Source: Cotesia glomerata (taxonomy: Eukaryota; Arthropoda; Insecta; Hymenoptera; Braconidae). From it: DNA of 64,000 bases. The notes beneath the pieces were generated by a model. That model saw only the letters and a list, made by a program, of their open reading frames with translations, did not search any database and was not told the origin of the DNA. The DNA lies in the NCBI RefSeq assembly GCF_020080835.1, contig NC_058159.1, positions 8,246,001 to 8,310,000 on the forward strand, written 5' to 3'. The translations under genes were made by a program, and so were the position numbers. This document shows, piece after piece, positions 1-12,493 of the stretch; position 1 is the first letter of the stretch, and the number at the start of each line of letters is the position of its first letter.

Positions 1-1099
1 CAACCGTACGATTCTATTTCATGTTGATGTATTTATTTTTATATTTATTTTTTTTCCTTTATTTTACTTTCCAACAAAATGTTCCAATTCATGATGGGAC
101 GTCAACAGTGCAGTTGCATCATAAAAGTTTTAAAATTATTTTCTATCAGTATGCAGAATCCGCAAAGGCAAACATTACGAATTCAGAACGCGGCGATTCC
201 CCAGCTACATCAGCCTCAGTCCCAACAAAGTTACACACTTGCCTACCTTCTGTCAATAATGTGGCCTATCGCCAAATGCTATTGTTAAACCGGCTTTCAG
301 AAACACGCGAACAACTTTATCTACATATTCTTCTGACTGTCAATTGGCTTAAAGTCCAGTCTATGTTATTGAAATGTATATGTTATTCGTGAAGAAAAGG
401 ATGTTTTCAAAAAAATTGTTTATCCTGACATTTAACATAAAGTCACTGTTTTTCATGGCTTTGACGTTTATTCTTTAGGGTTCTTTACGCGTGAAAATTA
501 TAACCTTTAAATACCACACTTTCCTTTTTGATTCGTCCATGTGATTAATACACAGAACTATTTCGAAAATCGCAGCTCAATACTTTTTATGTTCAATTAT
601 TTACCACGTCATAGCAATTTTTATACAAGTAAGACATTTATTGAAGACACAAGTGTTAGACGCTCTGATAGACTAGCAGAGAAAAATAATAATGTTAACT
701 TTAAGATGCTTAACTTTTCAACTACTTATTACGAATCTTCTTTCGTTATTACGTGAATATGGTAGTGAGAAGAGTTACCAAGTGACTTGATTAATGCAAC
801 TAGTATCGAAATTAGAAAAAATAAAATGTATAATTACTTATTCAATTTAGATACCTAGTGTAGTTTTCGTTTTCTGGTTAATTTAGTTAAATCTGACAAA
901 TCCCGATTAAATCAAATTTTCCCGAGTCGAAAAAACGCTCTTAGACGAGCTCAAATCAATTGCTGTAATATAGCAGTTAAGTTAATTTAAATTAATTTTT
1001 CCAACTCGAACTATCATTACATTTGTTAAACTTTATATAATAGTTGTAAAATTTGCCATTTAGCTGATCGGCTTTGACATAAAATAAAGAATCTAAATT
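1..1099. other. AT-rich stretch with no supported gene
   Basis: Two open frames occur on the plus strand (21-392, 123 codons; 541-756, 71 codons). The first begins with a hydrophobic, low-complexity run from a T-rich tract and then has a mixed composition (SETREQLYLHIL near its end). The second contains RRSDRLAEK. Neither matches a family I recognise and neither has a convincing promoter or splice sites, so they are not called as genes. They could be retroelement debris. Confidence 0.3.
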
Positions 1100-1663
1100 G
1101 CATGCCTTAAGCGCGAGCGTAGGTATGCTCTACTCTCGCCTAAAAATGAAAAAACTCGGTTCCGTCAGAGTTTTATTTAAATAAATAATAATATAGTGGT
1201 TAAAGTCGGTCGGCCTTCATACCACAATAAAAGAAAACATCAATGGTCATTTTTCTAAACAATAAACAGCTGGTCCAACCCAAAATTCAGATAAAAAATG
1301 GATTTTTCAGAAAAAATTCTGTAAAATACGTGTAACACTCTTTTTGTAATCACCATAACTTTCGAAAAACGAAACTAATTCTTTTAAATTTTATTTCAAT
1401 ATATTCGTAAATTCATTGTGACAAACTGATTGAAAAACCACAACTCTATCATTATTAGTTTGATTATAAAATAATAAAATGTGTTCTCTGCCGAAGCTAA
1501 AAAATTTATATCTTAGGCTACCAAATATAAAAAAAATATATAAACAGAGTTAGTGAAGACCTGCTTATTCTATCGGAGTGTGCTAGATGGCGCTAGCAAA
1601 GATTTCCATTCTATTCGCGGGAATTTAAAAAATTTACAAATAACACGAACGCTTAAGGCATGC
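1100..1663. mobile_element. MITE with GCATGCCTTAAGCG terminal inverted repeats
   Basis: The left end reads GCATGCCTTAAGCG and the right end is its exact reverse complement, a 14-bp perfect terminal inverted repeat enclosing 564 bp with no open frame. The first 43 bases recur in inverse orientation at 37922-37965, and the terminal motif recurs at 41400, so this is a dispersed family. The superfamily is not clear and no unambiguous target duplication is visible. Confidence 0.6.
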
Positions 1664-1838
1664 ACATTTGAATTTTCCAAACTTTTTAAACATTTTGTTC
1701 ACATCTATAAATCACATCTATAAATCACATACATAATACAAGAACGAAATCAAATTTTTACCAGATGTGGACATCATAGATAAGTTAAGAAAATTTCTCG
1801 TCGAAAAAATGGGCATTGTTGTGACAAGTAATTAATCT

Positions 1839-2070
1839 GTTAGGGCGCGCAGTAGCCTATCGGATCCAGCTCTTGTTTACCAAAACATTGAACTGGATTC
1901 GAGCCCAACGTACACCAAAATGAATATTTTTAAATATTTAAGTATATTACTCTGCTCAGTCGAAATAAAACGAGTCCAACCACAAAAAGTTTACCCCCTA
2001 CAGGAGTCGCTCATGACCTTAGTAGTTTATGTGACTTAAAAAAACAAATAAATAATAATAATAATAATTT
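1839..2070 (+). mobile_element. tRNA-derived SINE-like element
   Basis: The head has an A-box-like stretch (GCGCAGTAGCCTATCGG, about 1845-1861) and a B-box-like GGATTCGAGCCC about 65 bp later, the spacing of a pol III tRNA promoter. A non-tRNA body of about 120 bp follows, and it ends in an A-rich (AATAATAAT) tail at about 2036-2070. This layout is that of a tRNA-derived SINE. I could not define target duplications. It could instead be a decayed tRNA pseudogene followed by chance repeats. Confidence 0.45.
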
Positions 2071-2590
2071 ATTTAAAATTAAAAAAAATTTTGGCCTCAG
2101 TAACTTTCTTATTGGAAAAAATTTTTTTGGATTTAGAAAAAAACAATTCTGGATGAAAATTCGCAAGTGGATTATCGAAAATTGTTTTTCCCCTTTCTAT
2201 AGAGAATTTTTCTTCAACAAGAAAGTTACTGTGAGAAAAATTTTTATTTCTTCAGCTGACAAATAAAATTGTTAAAAATTTTCAACATATTAATTTCTTA
2301 TCTCAACAATGCCTATTTTTTTCAAAAGAAATTTTTTCTCTCAGCGTACATAACATTATTTCTGCTTGATGTCATAGCTTTTTATGAACCTGATAAAAAC
2401 TTAATAAAAAGTCGAAATGTCGTGAAATAAAAATTACACGATCGTCAGTTTTTTGTTCAATTATACCTTTTATCAATTTCTTATACTTTTTACATAAACT
2501 CACTGTTAAGTATTTGAGGTACAGTTGAACTATTATTTTTTTTAATCGACTTTTGAATCCCTATGACATATTTTTACTGAAAAAAAGAAA
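2071..2590. other. AT-rich intergenic stretch
   Basis: I see no open frame, RNA gene or clear repeat here. It holds A/T homopolymer runs only. Confidence 0.4.
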
Positions 2591-2595
2591 AAAAA

Positions 2596-3170
2596 ATTAG
2601 GAAAACGGTTGACTCTAAAGGCCATCCCTGCAACTTCCCGCTAATTCCGTTAATACCTGGACGCTTAAAATTGCACCTACGAAGTTTTTGAGCTCTTCGA
2701 GCTCAAAAATACAATCTATGTGTTGTTTTGAGCTGTCCAAGCTCTAAATGATACCTTTTTTATGCTTTTGAGCTCTTTGAGCTCAAAAGTTTGATAAAAG
2801 TTTCATAGAACACTATTTTTTGAATTTTTAAACCGCAATAACTTTTGAATGAATGAACCGATTTGTACCCAGTTGGCAGCATTCTACGCAGTTTTTCAAG
2901 CCTCATGAAGAATTTCTAAGTTTCAATTGGGCAAACTATAAATTTCGTAGTAATTTCGAAAAAACACTTTTTTGGGTTTTCGTTCCTGCACGATATCTCT
3001 CGAACGAATCAACCGATTTTGACCGGATTAGCGGCAATCGACGTGGTTTTTTGATGTTAAGAGCTGATTAGTTTTTGGAGTTTATTGATAAAGCCGTTTA
3101 AAAGTTATTCCAAAAAAACCTCTTTTGAAAAAATTTTTTTTTACAGTTTTTTTTAGATTTTTTTCAACCT
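2596..3170 (-). repeat. Repeat A copy (minus orientation), truncated
   Basis: It starts with the reverse complement of repeat A's right end (GGAAAACGGTTGACTCTAAA, then the AACTTCCCGCTAATTCC motif) and runs through the GAGCTCxxxGAGCTC and 'aaccgattttgaccgg' blocks. It stops before the dinucleotide tract and the left end. The 72-codon frame at 2853-3071 is part of the repeat and is not a gene. Confidence 0.7.
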
Positions 3171-4100
3171 AATTAAGACATATATAAAAAATTATATGGT
3201 AAAAAGAATAACTCAGTTTACGACTATTCTTTTTACAATAAAGAGAAATTTCCACGGCAAAGCGAATTTGCAAGATTACTTTTCACGAAGAAAGATTAGA
3301 AAGGGAGTTTGCTAGTCGTAGTGGTGCGGTATTAAAAGATAACTTCAGTACGCGTGAAGAGAAAGAAAACATCACGAATAGAAAAGATAGATATAATACA
3401 TATATAATACAATGTACAGTGTAGAGAGACGGTGCAGACTACGCGACGGATGGAGCCAACTTTTAAATGACTTTAGTATTAAAAACTTTGATGGCATTTG
3501 TCAGTTTTCTTAAAAGTGCAAGAGTTCGGATGGATATAAATGGGAATAAAATACGAGTAAAAAATATAAACCGAGAGAAGGAGAGAGAATTGCTTTGTAA
3601 CTCTTGAGCAATTTTCATGAGGACGCTATTGACTCGACAAAGTTGTCGCTTATTTCGTCCACTTGCCGTACAAAAGTGAAAAAGATTCCAACAGCTGGTA
3701 ACAGTAAACTACACTAGCTCAATCGACAACTTTTTATAAAAGTTAGCGCTCTAACATAAACACACACACGTTTTATATCATGGTTCTTTAAATTTCTTAA
3801 AAATTTTTGATTACTTATTTTCATTTATGCTAATTTTCTGACATAGATTGGTTTCATTCAATGTAATAATTATTAGTGTTGTTTGAACTCGTGAAAAGAA
3901 AGTAACATTATGTTCTAATTGAAAACTATGTGATTGTCGAGAATTATAATTAATTAATGAATCGAAAAAACTTTTGCTTAAAGATTCTTCAATTTTTTGA
4001 ATTACAAAATTCAAAAGTTTGGGTATTTTTTTAAATAAAAATGTGATAAAACAAACATATGAAATTTTATATCTGATCAAATACATGTTCTGAGTTTTTT
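3171..4100. other. Gene-free stretch
   Basis: No supported gene. The 91-codon minus-strand frame at 3811-4086 has low-complexity, K/F/I-rich composition typical of chance frames in AT-rich DNA. Confidence 0.35.
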
Positions 4101-4104
4101 TTTT

Positions 4105-4345
4105 TATAGAATATAAAAACCCGCGTCGATCGCCACCGGATCGATCAAAATCGGTTGATTCCTTTGTGAGATATCGTTATCAAAAAAGTTGGAAAAAGTC
4201 GTTTTTCTCATATAACTTCAAAATTTCCTTTCGGATCGTTTAGTAAGTAAGAAATAATATTTTTGTGCTTGAAAAACTGCGTCGATTGCTGTAAACTGCA
4301 TCAAAATTGATCAATTTATTTGAGGGATATGTAAAGATACGATGG
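4105..4345 (+). repeat. Repeat A internal fragment
   Basis: It matches the middle of repeat A: CGTCGATCGCCACC, AAAATCGGTTGATTC, GAGATATCGTT and AAACTGCGTCGA occur in the same order as at 8340-8580 and 60380-60600. Both ends are missing. Confidence 0.6.
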
Positions 4346-5469
4346 AGACAAACTTTTTTTTTTAATTTTCTTATTTATATAAATTAATTAATTATAAATA
4401 TACCAAACAAAGAAGTCGATCCGATACTCTAATAATAAATCTAAAAAAGTGCTACAACTTAAGTCACAACAAAAAAAAGACTTAATCTTAAACGATTTAT
4501 TTAACTTTTAATTGGCGAAGTAATTTACTGTACCGTAGAATAAATTAATACAAGTTTTGTAAAGAACGCTCCGGATGGCACGAGACTTTATAAACTATAC
4601 ACAGTATAGTACAGTGAACTACGTTTTTTCTCTGAAATTAATATATTTCGCTTTGACCACCTCCAAGGTAATTCTTATTACTTGTATATACATAGATACA
4701 ATCCAATATGCATCGTAAAGTTTTAAATCTTACCCCTCATAGTATCATTCAAAGATACAAAGACGTTTAATTAATTCACATTTTTACTACATTTTTTCTG
4801 AATTTATTGCTAAACTTCTACGAAAGAGATTTATGAAGCTTAAGCAGTTTCTTTACTAAATAAACGGCTAAAAAATTATATTTTACTGGGAAAATGATTT
4901 TTTTTTAATTATGTGTTTTATGAAAAAATATAATCAAAATTTTTGGACTTCATTTCTTTTTATAATCGAATCGATTGATTGAGTACTCATATTTTTGATA
5001 GAAAAATGAATAAAAATAAAAACGAAAAATAAAAATACCAACCTAAAAAAAGGAAAAGGGAAATAGAATAAATAACCTATAAAATACTCCTACAAAAAAA
5101 TATGTGAATCATATAAGACACATGCATATATAGTTTTACCCGCTTAAATATATTCTGGAATATATCCGCATCATATATGTTTCATAAATTTTTTTTCGTG
5201 AGTGATATTAATAAAGTAAAATTCTGATTTATTTTAAATTTAATTTCTCTAATAATATTTTTCTGTAATAGTATTAAATCTATCCATTTGCCGCTCATGT
5301 AAGATGTTGATCACGTATCAACAAATTTCGTAATAAAATCCAATAACCGTAATGGAAACACTCGAAACAGTAGCATGATATCTTCAACATCTGATCAATG
5401 TCCCTTCAAGACATAGAAAGTGTCCAGCTAATCAGTGATTTGATTATAAATAATAAGTAAAATTCGGTG
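4346..5469. other. AT-rich gene-free stretch
   Basis: No convincing frame, RNA or repeat structure was seen. Confidence 0.35.
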
Positions 5470-5900
5470 TTATGTATTAGTGACAAAACCAGGGGGAAAG
5501 GAAAAATAATGAAGGTAAGCCAGGATACGGAGAGTAATTGAGGATGCTAAGCTAAAGTCTTAAGAGGTAACCACATGAGAATGCGATGAGAAGAGATAGA
5601 TTCGGTTAACTATGATCTATGAGAGGTTAGTATATGAGTGACCTCCGTTATGTGTGAGTAACACTCTTGAGGATTCTCAGCATAGCTACTAACAAAGTAG
5701 TCTCAGACTGTTCCCCTTTCTTAATAGAGAAAAATTCTTTACTTCACCCCTAGGGGATAACTAAGTCGCTTTTGGGACGTAAAAGATCGATCGCTAGTCA
5801 CGGATTGTGAATTACCTTCTCAAATGTGAGGGTAGAACGCTGTGGTTCGGCAGACTATAGGTAATAGATCTTAACGGTTCCACAAAGATGCTCACTTTCG
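5470..5900. other. GC-richer block of unknown nature
   Basis: This block of about 430 bp has clearly higher GC and higher complexity than its surroundings. It holds a purine-rich run (CCAGGGGGAAAGG) near its left edge and CCCCTAGGGG near 5745. No long frame is present on either strand. It could be a solo LTR, a non-coding RNA or a decayed element. The purine run resembles a polypurine tract, but no matching terminal repeats were found. Confidence 0.25.
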
Positions 5901-6757
5901 ATACGTTTTAATATCATGTATATTATTTGATTACTATTTTATCTAGTTTCTTCTTCTTCGTTCGTGGTGGTTGGGTGAGTTTATGAAATTACATCCTTAA
6001 ATTTTCGAGTTAAAATAAAAAAGGTGAAAATAGCAGATGGAATCGGAAACACTTCTCACGTCATATTAGCTGAGCATTATTGAGATTTCACTTCATCCAT
6101 CTATTTTTTGCGAATAAACTGCTATTTGCAACGCACTGAACCATGGAATTGGAGATTATTGGATTCTCGTTAGGCACAAAGCATCCCGGAAGACCGAGAA
6201 CGTTTTTGTGATTCTTTCTTTTCTGCCTTATTGATTGACCTTTCAAAGGCGACCGGCTATAGTTAAACTTATAGTTAATTTAGTTTGATCTCAATATTAT
6301 ATGATTGTTCTGGTAATAAAATCCGAAAAAAGTGTGTGAAAATAGATTAACCATTTAAGGCCAATGAATTGGTGATGAAAGTGTTAATGATGATTGACGT
6401 TTCAATACTGAAGTTTCAGCTCTAGAATACTGAAAAACGCTTATAAGAGATTAATGATCATGATCAATCTCTTTGGAATACCAAATATAAACCAAATATT
6501 ACAATTTTTTATCGTAGTGTTAATAATCGTATATTTGTTGATTAAAAATTCATGATCATTATCATTAATTATTTTCTGTAGCTCTCGAGCAATAGATCCG
6601 TAGAAAAATTTTCTGACATGACCTATACTTGTCTATAATGACTTGATCTGGTTATGTATGTCTAAATCGGCCAATATTAGAGATTGAAAATAGAATTTAT
6701 TCTATCTATAAACGTGTACGTGAATTAAAATGTCGTATTAAACAAAAATTGATTTAG
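5901..6757. other. Gene-free stretch
   Basis: No supported feature. A short inverted motif TGATCATGATCA lies near 6450. Confidence 0.3.
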
Positions 6758-6759
6758 TA

Positions 6760-6870
6760 CACGAAAAAAAAAAAAAAATAAATAGTTTCTGCAATAGGAC
6801 GCGGTCATGTGGAAGCAACAGGATAACAGCATTTTGCAGCGCCATGACTGTCTTGTGACCGAGTAATCTA
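6760..6870. mobile_element. Possible left terminus of a TA-flanked DNA element
   Basis: TA followed by CACGAAAAAAAA and TAAATAGT resembles the left end at 30455 (CACGAAAAAAAA then TAAACAGT). The following bases hold a GC-richer inverted motif (CGGTCATG ... TTGTGACCG). No matching right end was found. The call rests only on the terminal motif. Confidence 0.25.
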
Positions 6871-6874
6871 TATT

Positions 6875-6875
<1 letters not shown>

Positions 6876-6960
<85 letters not shown>
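6876..6960. repeat. (TAA)n microsatellite
   Basis: About 28 uninterrupted trinucleotide units of TAA/AAT. Confidence 0.95.
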
Positions 6961-6961
<1 letters not shown>

Positions 6962-7973
6962 CGGCGTATTTATAGGATAAAATGAATTTTTTAAATTAAA
7001 TTTAGTATCACTGGAAAAGTCTTGACCTGAATTTGTGTCTTTTCAATGTTTCATATGCTTTTCAGCAATAGTTTATTAAGTTTATAAACTTAATTTATTT
7101 ACTTATCAAACGGATATATCTTTATCATAAATTAGGTTTAATATTTTTTCAGCGATTGTCATTTATGATTTAAATCATTGAGAGAGTGAGGAAAATTTTG
7201 TAATGAGCATATTATTATTTTAAAAATAATTTTTGTAGTTAAATTTGGTATCATCAAAATGTTCCTGACACAAATTTGTGCTTTTTCACGGTTTTATATA
7301 TTTTTCAGTGATAGTCAATTTTTTATGTTCTTGGAGGAATTTTGAATAGTCTGTTGGTTCTGTAAATTTTTTCCGTCACATTTGTCTATTAAATTATTTG
7401 TGATTGATCCTGTCATAGCACTATTATATTTAAAGTTCATTTCAAAAGTACCCTAACTGTGTATAGTGTGATCAGAAGTATCAAAAAATTATTAAGTCAA
7501 TTATTAAAGTTTTTTTATTCATCATCCGTATATCATGGCAATTGCATAGTGACTACAGGTCGCTAGTATTAGTTAAATTAATAACTTAAATGATGGCACC
7601 TGAAACTCCAGTTACATAGTTTTTTTAATTTAATTTTAATTTATTGACGATTCTTTTCTATAGAATGTTGAAAACCTAATAGCCAATAAAAATCAGTGTT
7701 CAACTAGAAAAAAATATTTTTAGTTAATTTTTACTACAGCGAATTGTAAATACGCTTTATACCACTACCATGATAAATAATGACATAAATTACTGATAGA
7801 AATAACGTAGTTCAGATAGAATATCGCGTTACAGATGCTATGAGAGGGAATATATTGTCAAAAAAATTATTAAGAAGTTATAGGAATGTATAAAAATATA
7901 TGTTTTTTAGGAATCAACGTAATGATTTTCTTAAACTATGACTCAAAAAAAATTGAATTGAAAAAAAAATTTT
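6961..7973. other. Gene-free stretch
   Basis: No gene is seen. The motif ATCGCGTTACAGATG at about 7824 matches the left end of the element at 9093, so a terminal fragment of that family may lie here. Confidence 0.3.
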
Positions 7974-8745
7974 TAACTTCCCGCTAAGAAAATTGAAAAT
8001 TTTCAAAAGTTGGGAAATTATTGGTTTTACCCCGTTTTTCGAAAATCGAGTTTCCAACAGATGTTAACGTTTTGAGGTCCTAGGAAACTTTCTGTGTGTG
8101 TGTGTGTGTGGCCGTATATAAACTGCTTATAACTTTTGAACGGTTTGACCGATTGGAACCAAACTAGTAGCATTTTTAGTAGTTCTATAAAACGCAGAAT
8201 CCCTGTGATTTTGAACTGATCCGGACCGGTGGATTTTGAGAAATCTCAAATAAACTACCTAAAAAATTGTTTTCGAATATGGTTTTTTTGGAATAAATTT
8301 TAAACCACTCTACCGATCAATTCCAAAAATTCATTAGCTCTTAAAATACGAAAACTACGTTGATCGCCACCAAGAACGTGAAAATCGGTTGATCGGTACG
8401 AGAGATATCGTTGTCGAACAAATTTGGAAAATGTGCATTTTTTTAATTTCTCCACAATTTTCGGTCTGATCAATTTGTGTTTAAAAGTAAATCATAGAAT
8501 TTGCGAAACTGCGTCGAATGCTGCCAGCAGCGTGAAAATCGGTTTATTCATTCAAAAGTAATTGCAGTTTGAAGATTTAAAGAATAGTGTTTTATTAAAC
8601 TTCTATCAGGCTTTCAAGCTTGAAGAGCTCAAAAGCATAGATAATTTAACTTTTTGAGCTTAGTGAGCTCAAAATAACACATAAATTGTAATTTTGAGCT
8701 CGAAGAGCTCAAAAACCTCATAAGTGCAACTTTACCCGAGTCGAA
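7974..8745 (+). repeat. Repeat A copy, plus orientation
   Basis: It begins with AACTTCCCGCTAAGAAAATT and continues through the conserved 'ccccgtttttcgaaaatcgag' and 'aggtcctaggaa' blocks and a short (GT)n tract at 8096-8110. It then carries the 'cggtttgaccgat' blocks and the paired GAGCTC motifs, ending near 8745. The dinucleotide tract is in the same internal position as in other copies but is short here. Confidence 0.8.
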
Positions 8746-8774
8746 AATTCAGACCTGTTTAAGCAGTACTTTTT

Positions 8775-8896
8775 TCCAACAATTCTTAGACAATTGAGTG
8801 ATCAGGAAAGACTGCTATTGTTGCTGCAACAGGACTTTTTTCTGTTGCTGCAACATGACTGCCTCCTGTTGCAGCAACAGTTAATTTTTTTCCGTG
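8775..8896. mobile_element. Right terminus of a TA-flanked element with CTGTTGCTGCAACA palindromes
   Basis: Three inverted or direct copies of CTGTTGCTGCAACA-type sequence precede TTTTTTTCCGTG and TA. The terminus (CACGGAAAAAAA when reversed) resembles the termini at 11230 and 48120. The left part appears lost against repeat A. Confidence 0.35.
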
Positions 8897-9092
8897 TATA
8901 ATACTTTAGACTTTGTACATCGTTCTGTACATTTTTAATATTTTATTATAAGTTTTAATGTTTGAAATTCTCAATATTAAAAATTCAACTGTAAATTATT
9001 ATATTGTAATTTTTTTAAAACCATATCAATTTTGACGATATGCAATTTTTCAGTTAAATGATAAATTTTCATTTTTAGCATTCGCTAACAAA

Positions 9093-9673
9093 TCGCGTTA
9101 CAGATGTCATAAGGGCGTAGAATAAAAATTTAATTTTTTTTTCTAAGTCCCAAAAAAATTTTTACTTTGGTGAAAAATTATTTTTGCATTTCACGAAAAA
9201 ATACGTCGGTTCCCAACATAAAATTTTTGTTCATACGCCCTTATGGCATCCGAGGTGGGTCCCGAGGTGGGTCCCGGGAATCAGGTGTCTGTACCTGAAA
9301 CGGCGAAAAATACAAAAAAAAAATTTTCTCAAAATTAAAATTTTTTTTTTTAATTTAATTTTTTTCCTAAGTTCAAAAAAATTTTTTCTCACCCCCGGGT
9401 TGAAAGCGTCAACTTTCGTCCTACTGTGCTAAACAAAAATGCCGCTTTCCGCGTCCGTCGAGGAGAAAAATAGTATACACACCACGGGCAGTAAATAAGA
9501 AAGCCTCAGATCACATGTTTATTGACCTCGGCTTCGCCTCGGACAACAATTACATGTGATCTGAGACATTTCTTAATTTACTGCCCTAGATATGTAATAT
9601 ACTATTATACGCACCGATAACTTTTCACCGGGGCCTTTTGCCGGTATACGCCTTTATGGTATCTGGAACGCGA
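9093..9673. mobile_element. Foldback element with TCGCGTTACAGATG ends
   Basis: The left end TCGCGTTACAGATGTCATAA is inverted, with a few mismatches, at the right end near 9650-9673. It is also inverted internally at 9232-9252 (TACGCCCTTATGGCATCC), so the first 160 bp can fold back alone. The open frame at 9184-9432 lies within this structure and is T-tract-rich, so it is not called. Superfamily unknown. Confidence 0.45.
9499..9573. repeat. Hairpin with CCTCGGCTTCGCCTCGG loop
   Basis: AGCCTCAGATCACATGT at the left pairs with ACATGTGATCTGAG at the right. The loop contains the near-palindrome CCTCGGCTTCGCCTCGG. A related core (CTCGGCTACGCCTCGG) recurs at about 16598, also followed by GTAATATAC, so the hairpin is a dispersed repeat. 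Confidence 0.6.
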
Positions 9674-9827
9674 CCTATAAACTTTTGAATGAACGATATT
9701 TTCTGACTCAGTTTGTTAAACTGATTCAGAAAATGGGTGAATTTTTTAAAAGTTGCGCTATAAGGACGACTGCAATAATTAGATTATTATGAAATCTACT
9801 AATAATGATATTAGTATTATTATTATT

Positions 9828-10140
9828 ATTTATTATTATTCTTTGGATAAAATTTACATTGAAAACAGAGCTCAGTGGAGCTGTTTTCACTATGTCCTTA
9901 GTTCACCCCGACTTTTACAGTTAAAACGGGTCTGATGTTTCGACTCTGCATTATTATTATTATTCTTTGGATAAAATTTACATTGAAAACGGAACTCAGT
10001 TGAACTGTTTTTACTGTATCCATAGTTTACTCCGACTTTTACTTTACTGCCAAAACAGACGTCTTCTAAGGCGGCGAATTGAACTACAAAGGATTTGGAA
10101 ACTTTTACAGCTTAAACGGGTCTGATATTTCGACTCGGGT
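9828..10140. repeat. Two tandem units of about 125-180 bp
   Basis: The block ATTCTTTGGATAAAATTTAC followed by ATTGAAAAC, GAxCTCAGTxGAxCTGTTTT and CCGACTTTTAC occurs twice (starting near 9838 and 9968). Each unit is followed by AAACGGGTCTGATxTTTCGACTC. The second copy carries an extra insert of about 50 bp. Confidence 0.6.
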
Positions 10141-10154
10141 AGGCTCTTAGTTAT

Positions 10155-10220
10155 GGAATTAGGGGGAAGTTGCAGGGATGGCCGTCAAGGTCAACCGTTT
10201 TCCTAATTTTTTTTTGTTAG
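10155..10220 (+). repeat. Repeat A right-end fragment
   Basis: GGAAGTTGCAGGGATGGCCG, then GGTCAACCGTTTTCCTAATT, match the right terminus of repeat A as at 60745-60800. Confidence 0.7.
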
Positions 10221-11229
10221 TATGAAAATAATTTAAATTTTGAAAAGTTTTTTTTGTTATTATAAAAAAAGAACTAAATCTTTGAGATATAAACGTCATA
10301 AATGGAAATGTCAATATCAATAAATGTATTCTAAATTCATCAATAAAGGTATCTAAATTTAACATTGTCGCAGACGTTTCCTTTTAGGTAATAAGTTTAT
10401 GCTTTAGTAATGTCCGTGCTATTAGTAGCAACAATACTATTTCCATTTAAAAATAACATCATCGTTATGTTCCTGATAAAATAAAGTTCACGCATCGAAC
10501 TAACAATTTTAAATCAGATAAATTTCAATTATGATAATATACGGTGAATGAATACTTGGTTGGCAATGCGTTCAGTCGATTCGAAATTTTTAGGGGTGTT
10601 CGTAAATGAAGCAGTGATCCGAAAATGCATTAACAACTTCCCCGTTATCAATTTTCCCATAATACACCTGACTCGGAACGAAGTTGAAACAACTTTAGTC
10701 GAGACTTGTATGTACAAAGGCATTTATGTACTGTATTATATTTTATATACATGTGTAAGTACATACTACAGGATTAGTAGCTTTGTACATGCAGTACACG
10801 TTCATAATAATGAGAGAACCCGTGTTATGTTGTTGTCTACTGCTAATAAACGACTATTGGAGTGTGAATCCATGGGGCAGGCCTAAATTCAGAGAGACCT
10901 AAATGCATCTGACTTCACCGCTTACTGTGACACATAAATCAAGTAACTCTGTAACTAACTTCTAAGTTATTCAAACGCAAACGATAAGTTGCTTCTATAC
11001 ATGGGTCTAAAGGACTAATGTACTAGAAGAGAATTCCTCGAGCTCAACCATAACCAGAAAACCCACTGACTTATCGAACTTGTCTATTTCTCTTCATCAA
11101 ACGAATAACTTAACGCTCGATTTGTAAGCTTTTCTAACAATCGATTGGAAATATAAATCTAGAAGACCACCAGCCAATGTGATATATGAGCTTTATGCAA
11201 TGAAGAATTTAGATTAATCATGTTAGATA
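10221..11229. other. Gene-free stretch
   Basis: A 112-codon plus-strand frame (10548-10886) overlaps a 64-codon minus-strand frame. Neither has recognisable motifs, promoter or splice sites, so no gene is called. Confidence 0.3.
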
Positions 11230-11400
11230 CACGGAGAAAAAAATATTGCTACCGGAGCCATCTACTAGATAGCTACTCATAGGATCGCTACTACATCAAT
11301 ACGTATCAAACAGTATTCCTATACAGTAGTAATATTGTATGGCTTTGGTCACAATACTTTAGATGGCTAGGAGAGCTATACTACATTCTCCAACAACAGA
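11230..11400. mobile_element. Terminus of a TA-flanked CACGGAGAAAA element
   Basis: TA then CACGGAGAAAAAAATATTGC resembles the left end at 48120 (TA then CACGGAGAAAATTTTATAG). The body holds repeated TAGxTACTAC-like motifs. It runs directly into the next repeat A copy and no right terminus is seen. Confidence 0.35.
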
Positions 11401-11404
11401 GCTA

Positions 11405-12020
<616 letters not shown>

Positions 12021-12406
12021 AAATTAATCTCATCATTTGTTTATTCCCTTCGTATCATTGACACACAAAATTGATTTAAAAAACATAACTAAATTGTTGT
12101 TGGTTTAATTATAGATAATAGATTTCGATCATTGTTTTAATCACTATTTCTATCCTTTAGTCAGTCAAATGTAATTTTCTTGACAAACTTTCTTGTTCGA
12201 ATTGGTAGTCCTGAGTTTTTATTTGTTTCTCGAGAATTCTAACAGAGGGCAGCAGTAGTATATGACCACTATAACAAAGCGGGATTCTTGAAAAGTGACA
12301 TTTGAAAGTGTAAAAAATCATGCAACGTACTTAATTAAACAATGTCATTTGTTGACTGAAATCTGTGAAATGATAACGACTGTAATAAAAGAAATTCGAA
12401 TGCTTA
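12021..12406. other. 3' flank of the minus-strand gene
   Basis: No gene or repeat was recognised between repeat A and the polyadenylation signal of the neighbouring gene. Confidence 0.3.
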
Positions 12407-12412
12407 TTTATT
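12407..12412 (-). terminator. AATAAA polyadenylation signal
   Basis: AATAAA on the minus strand, about 82 nt past the stop codon of the two-exon gene at 12494-13358. Position and strand suit that transcript. Confidence 0.5.
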
Positions 12413-12493
12413 TTTCAATAGTAGAAGACATTAAAAAATAATTAAAAATCGGTTAATTATTTAGGGGATTATTAGGGTAGAAATAATAATATT

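Noticed and set aside
10548..10886. 112-codon plus-strand frame
   Set aside because: No recognisable motif, no promoter or splice context, and an overlapping frame on the other strand of similar quality.
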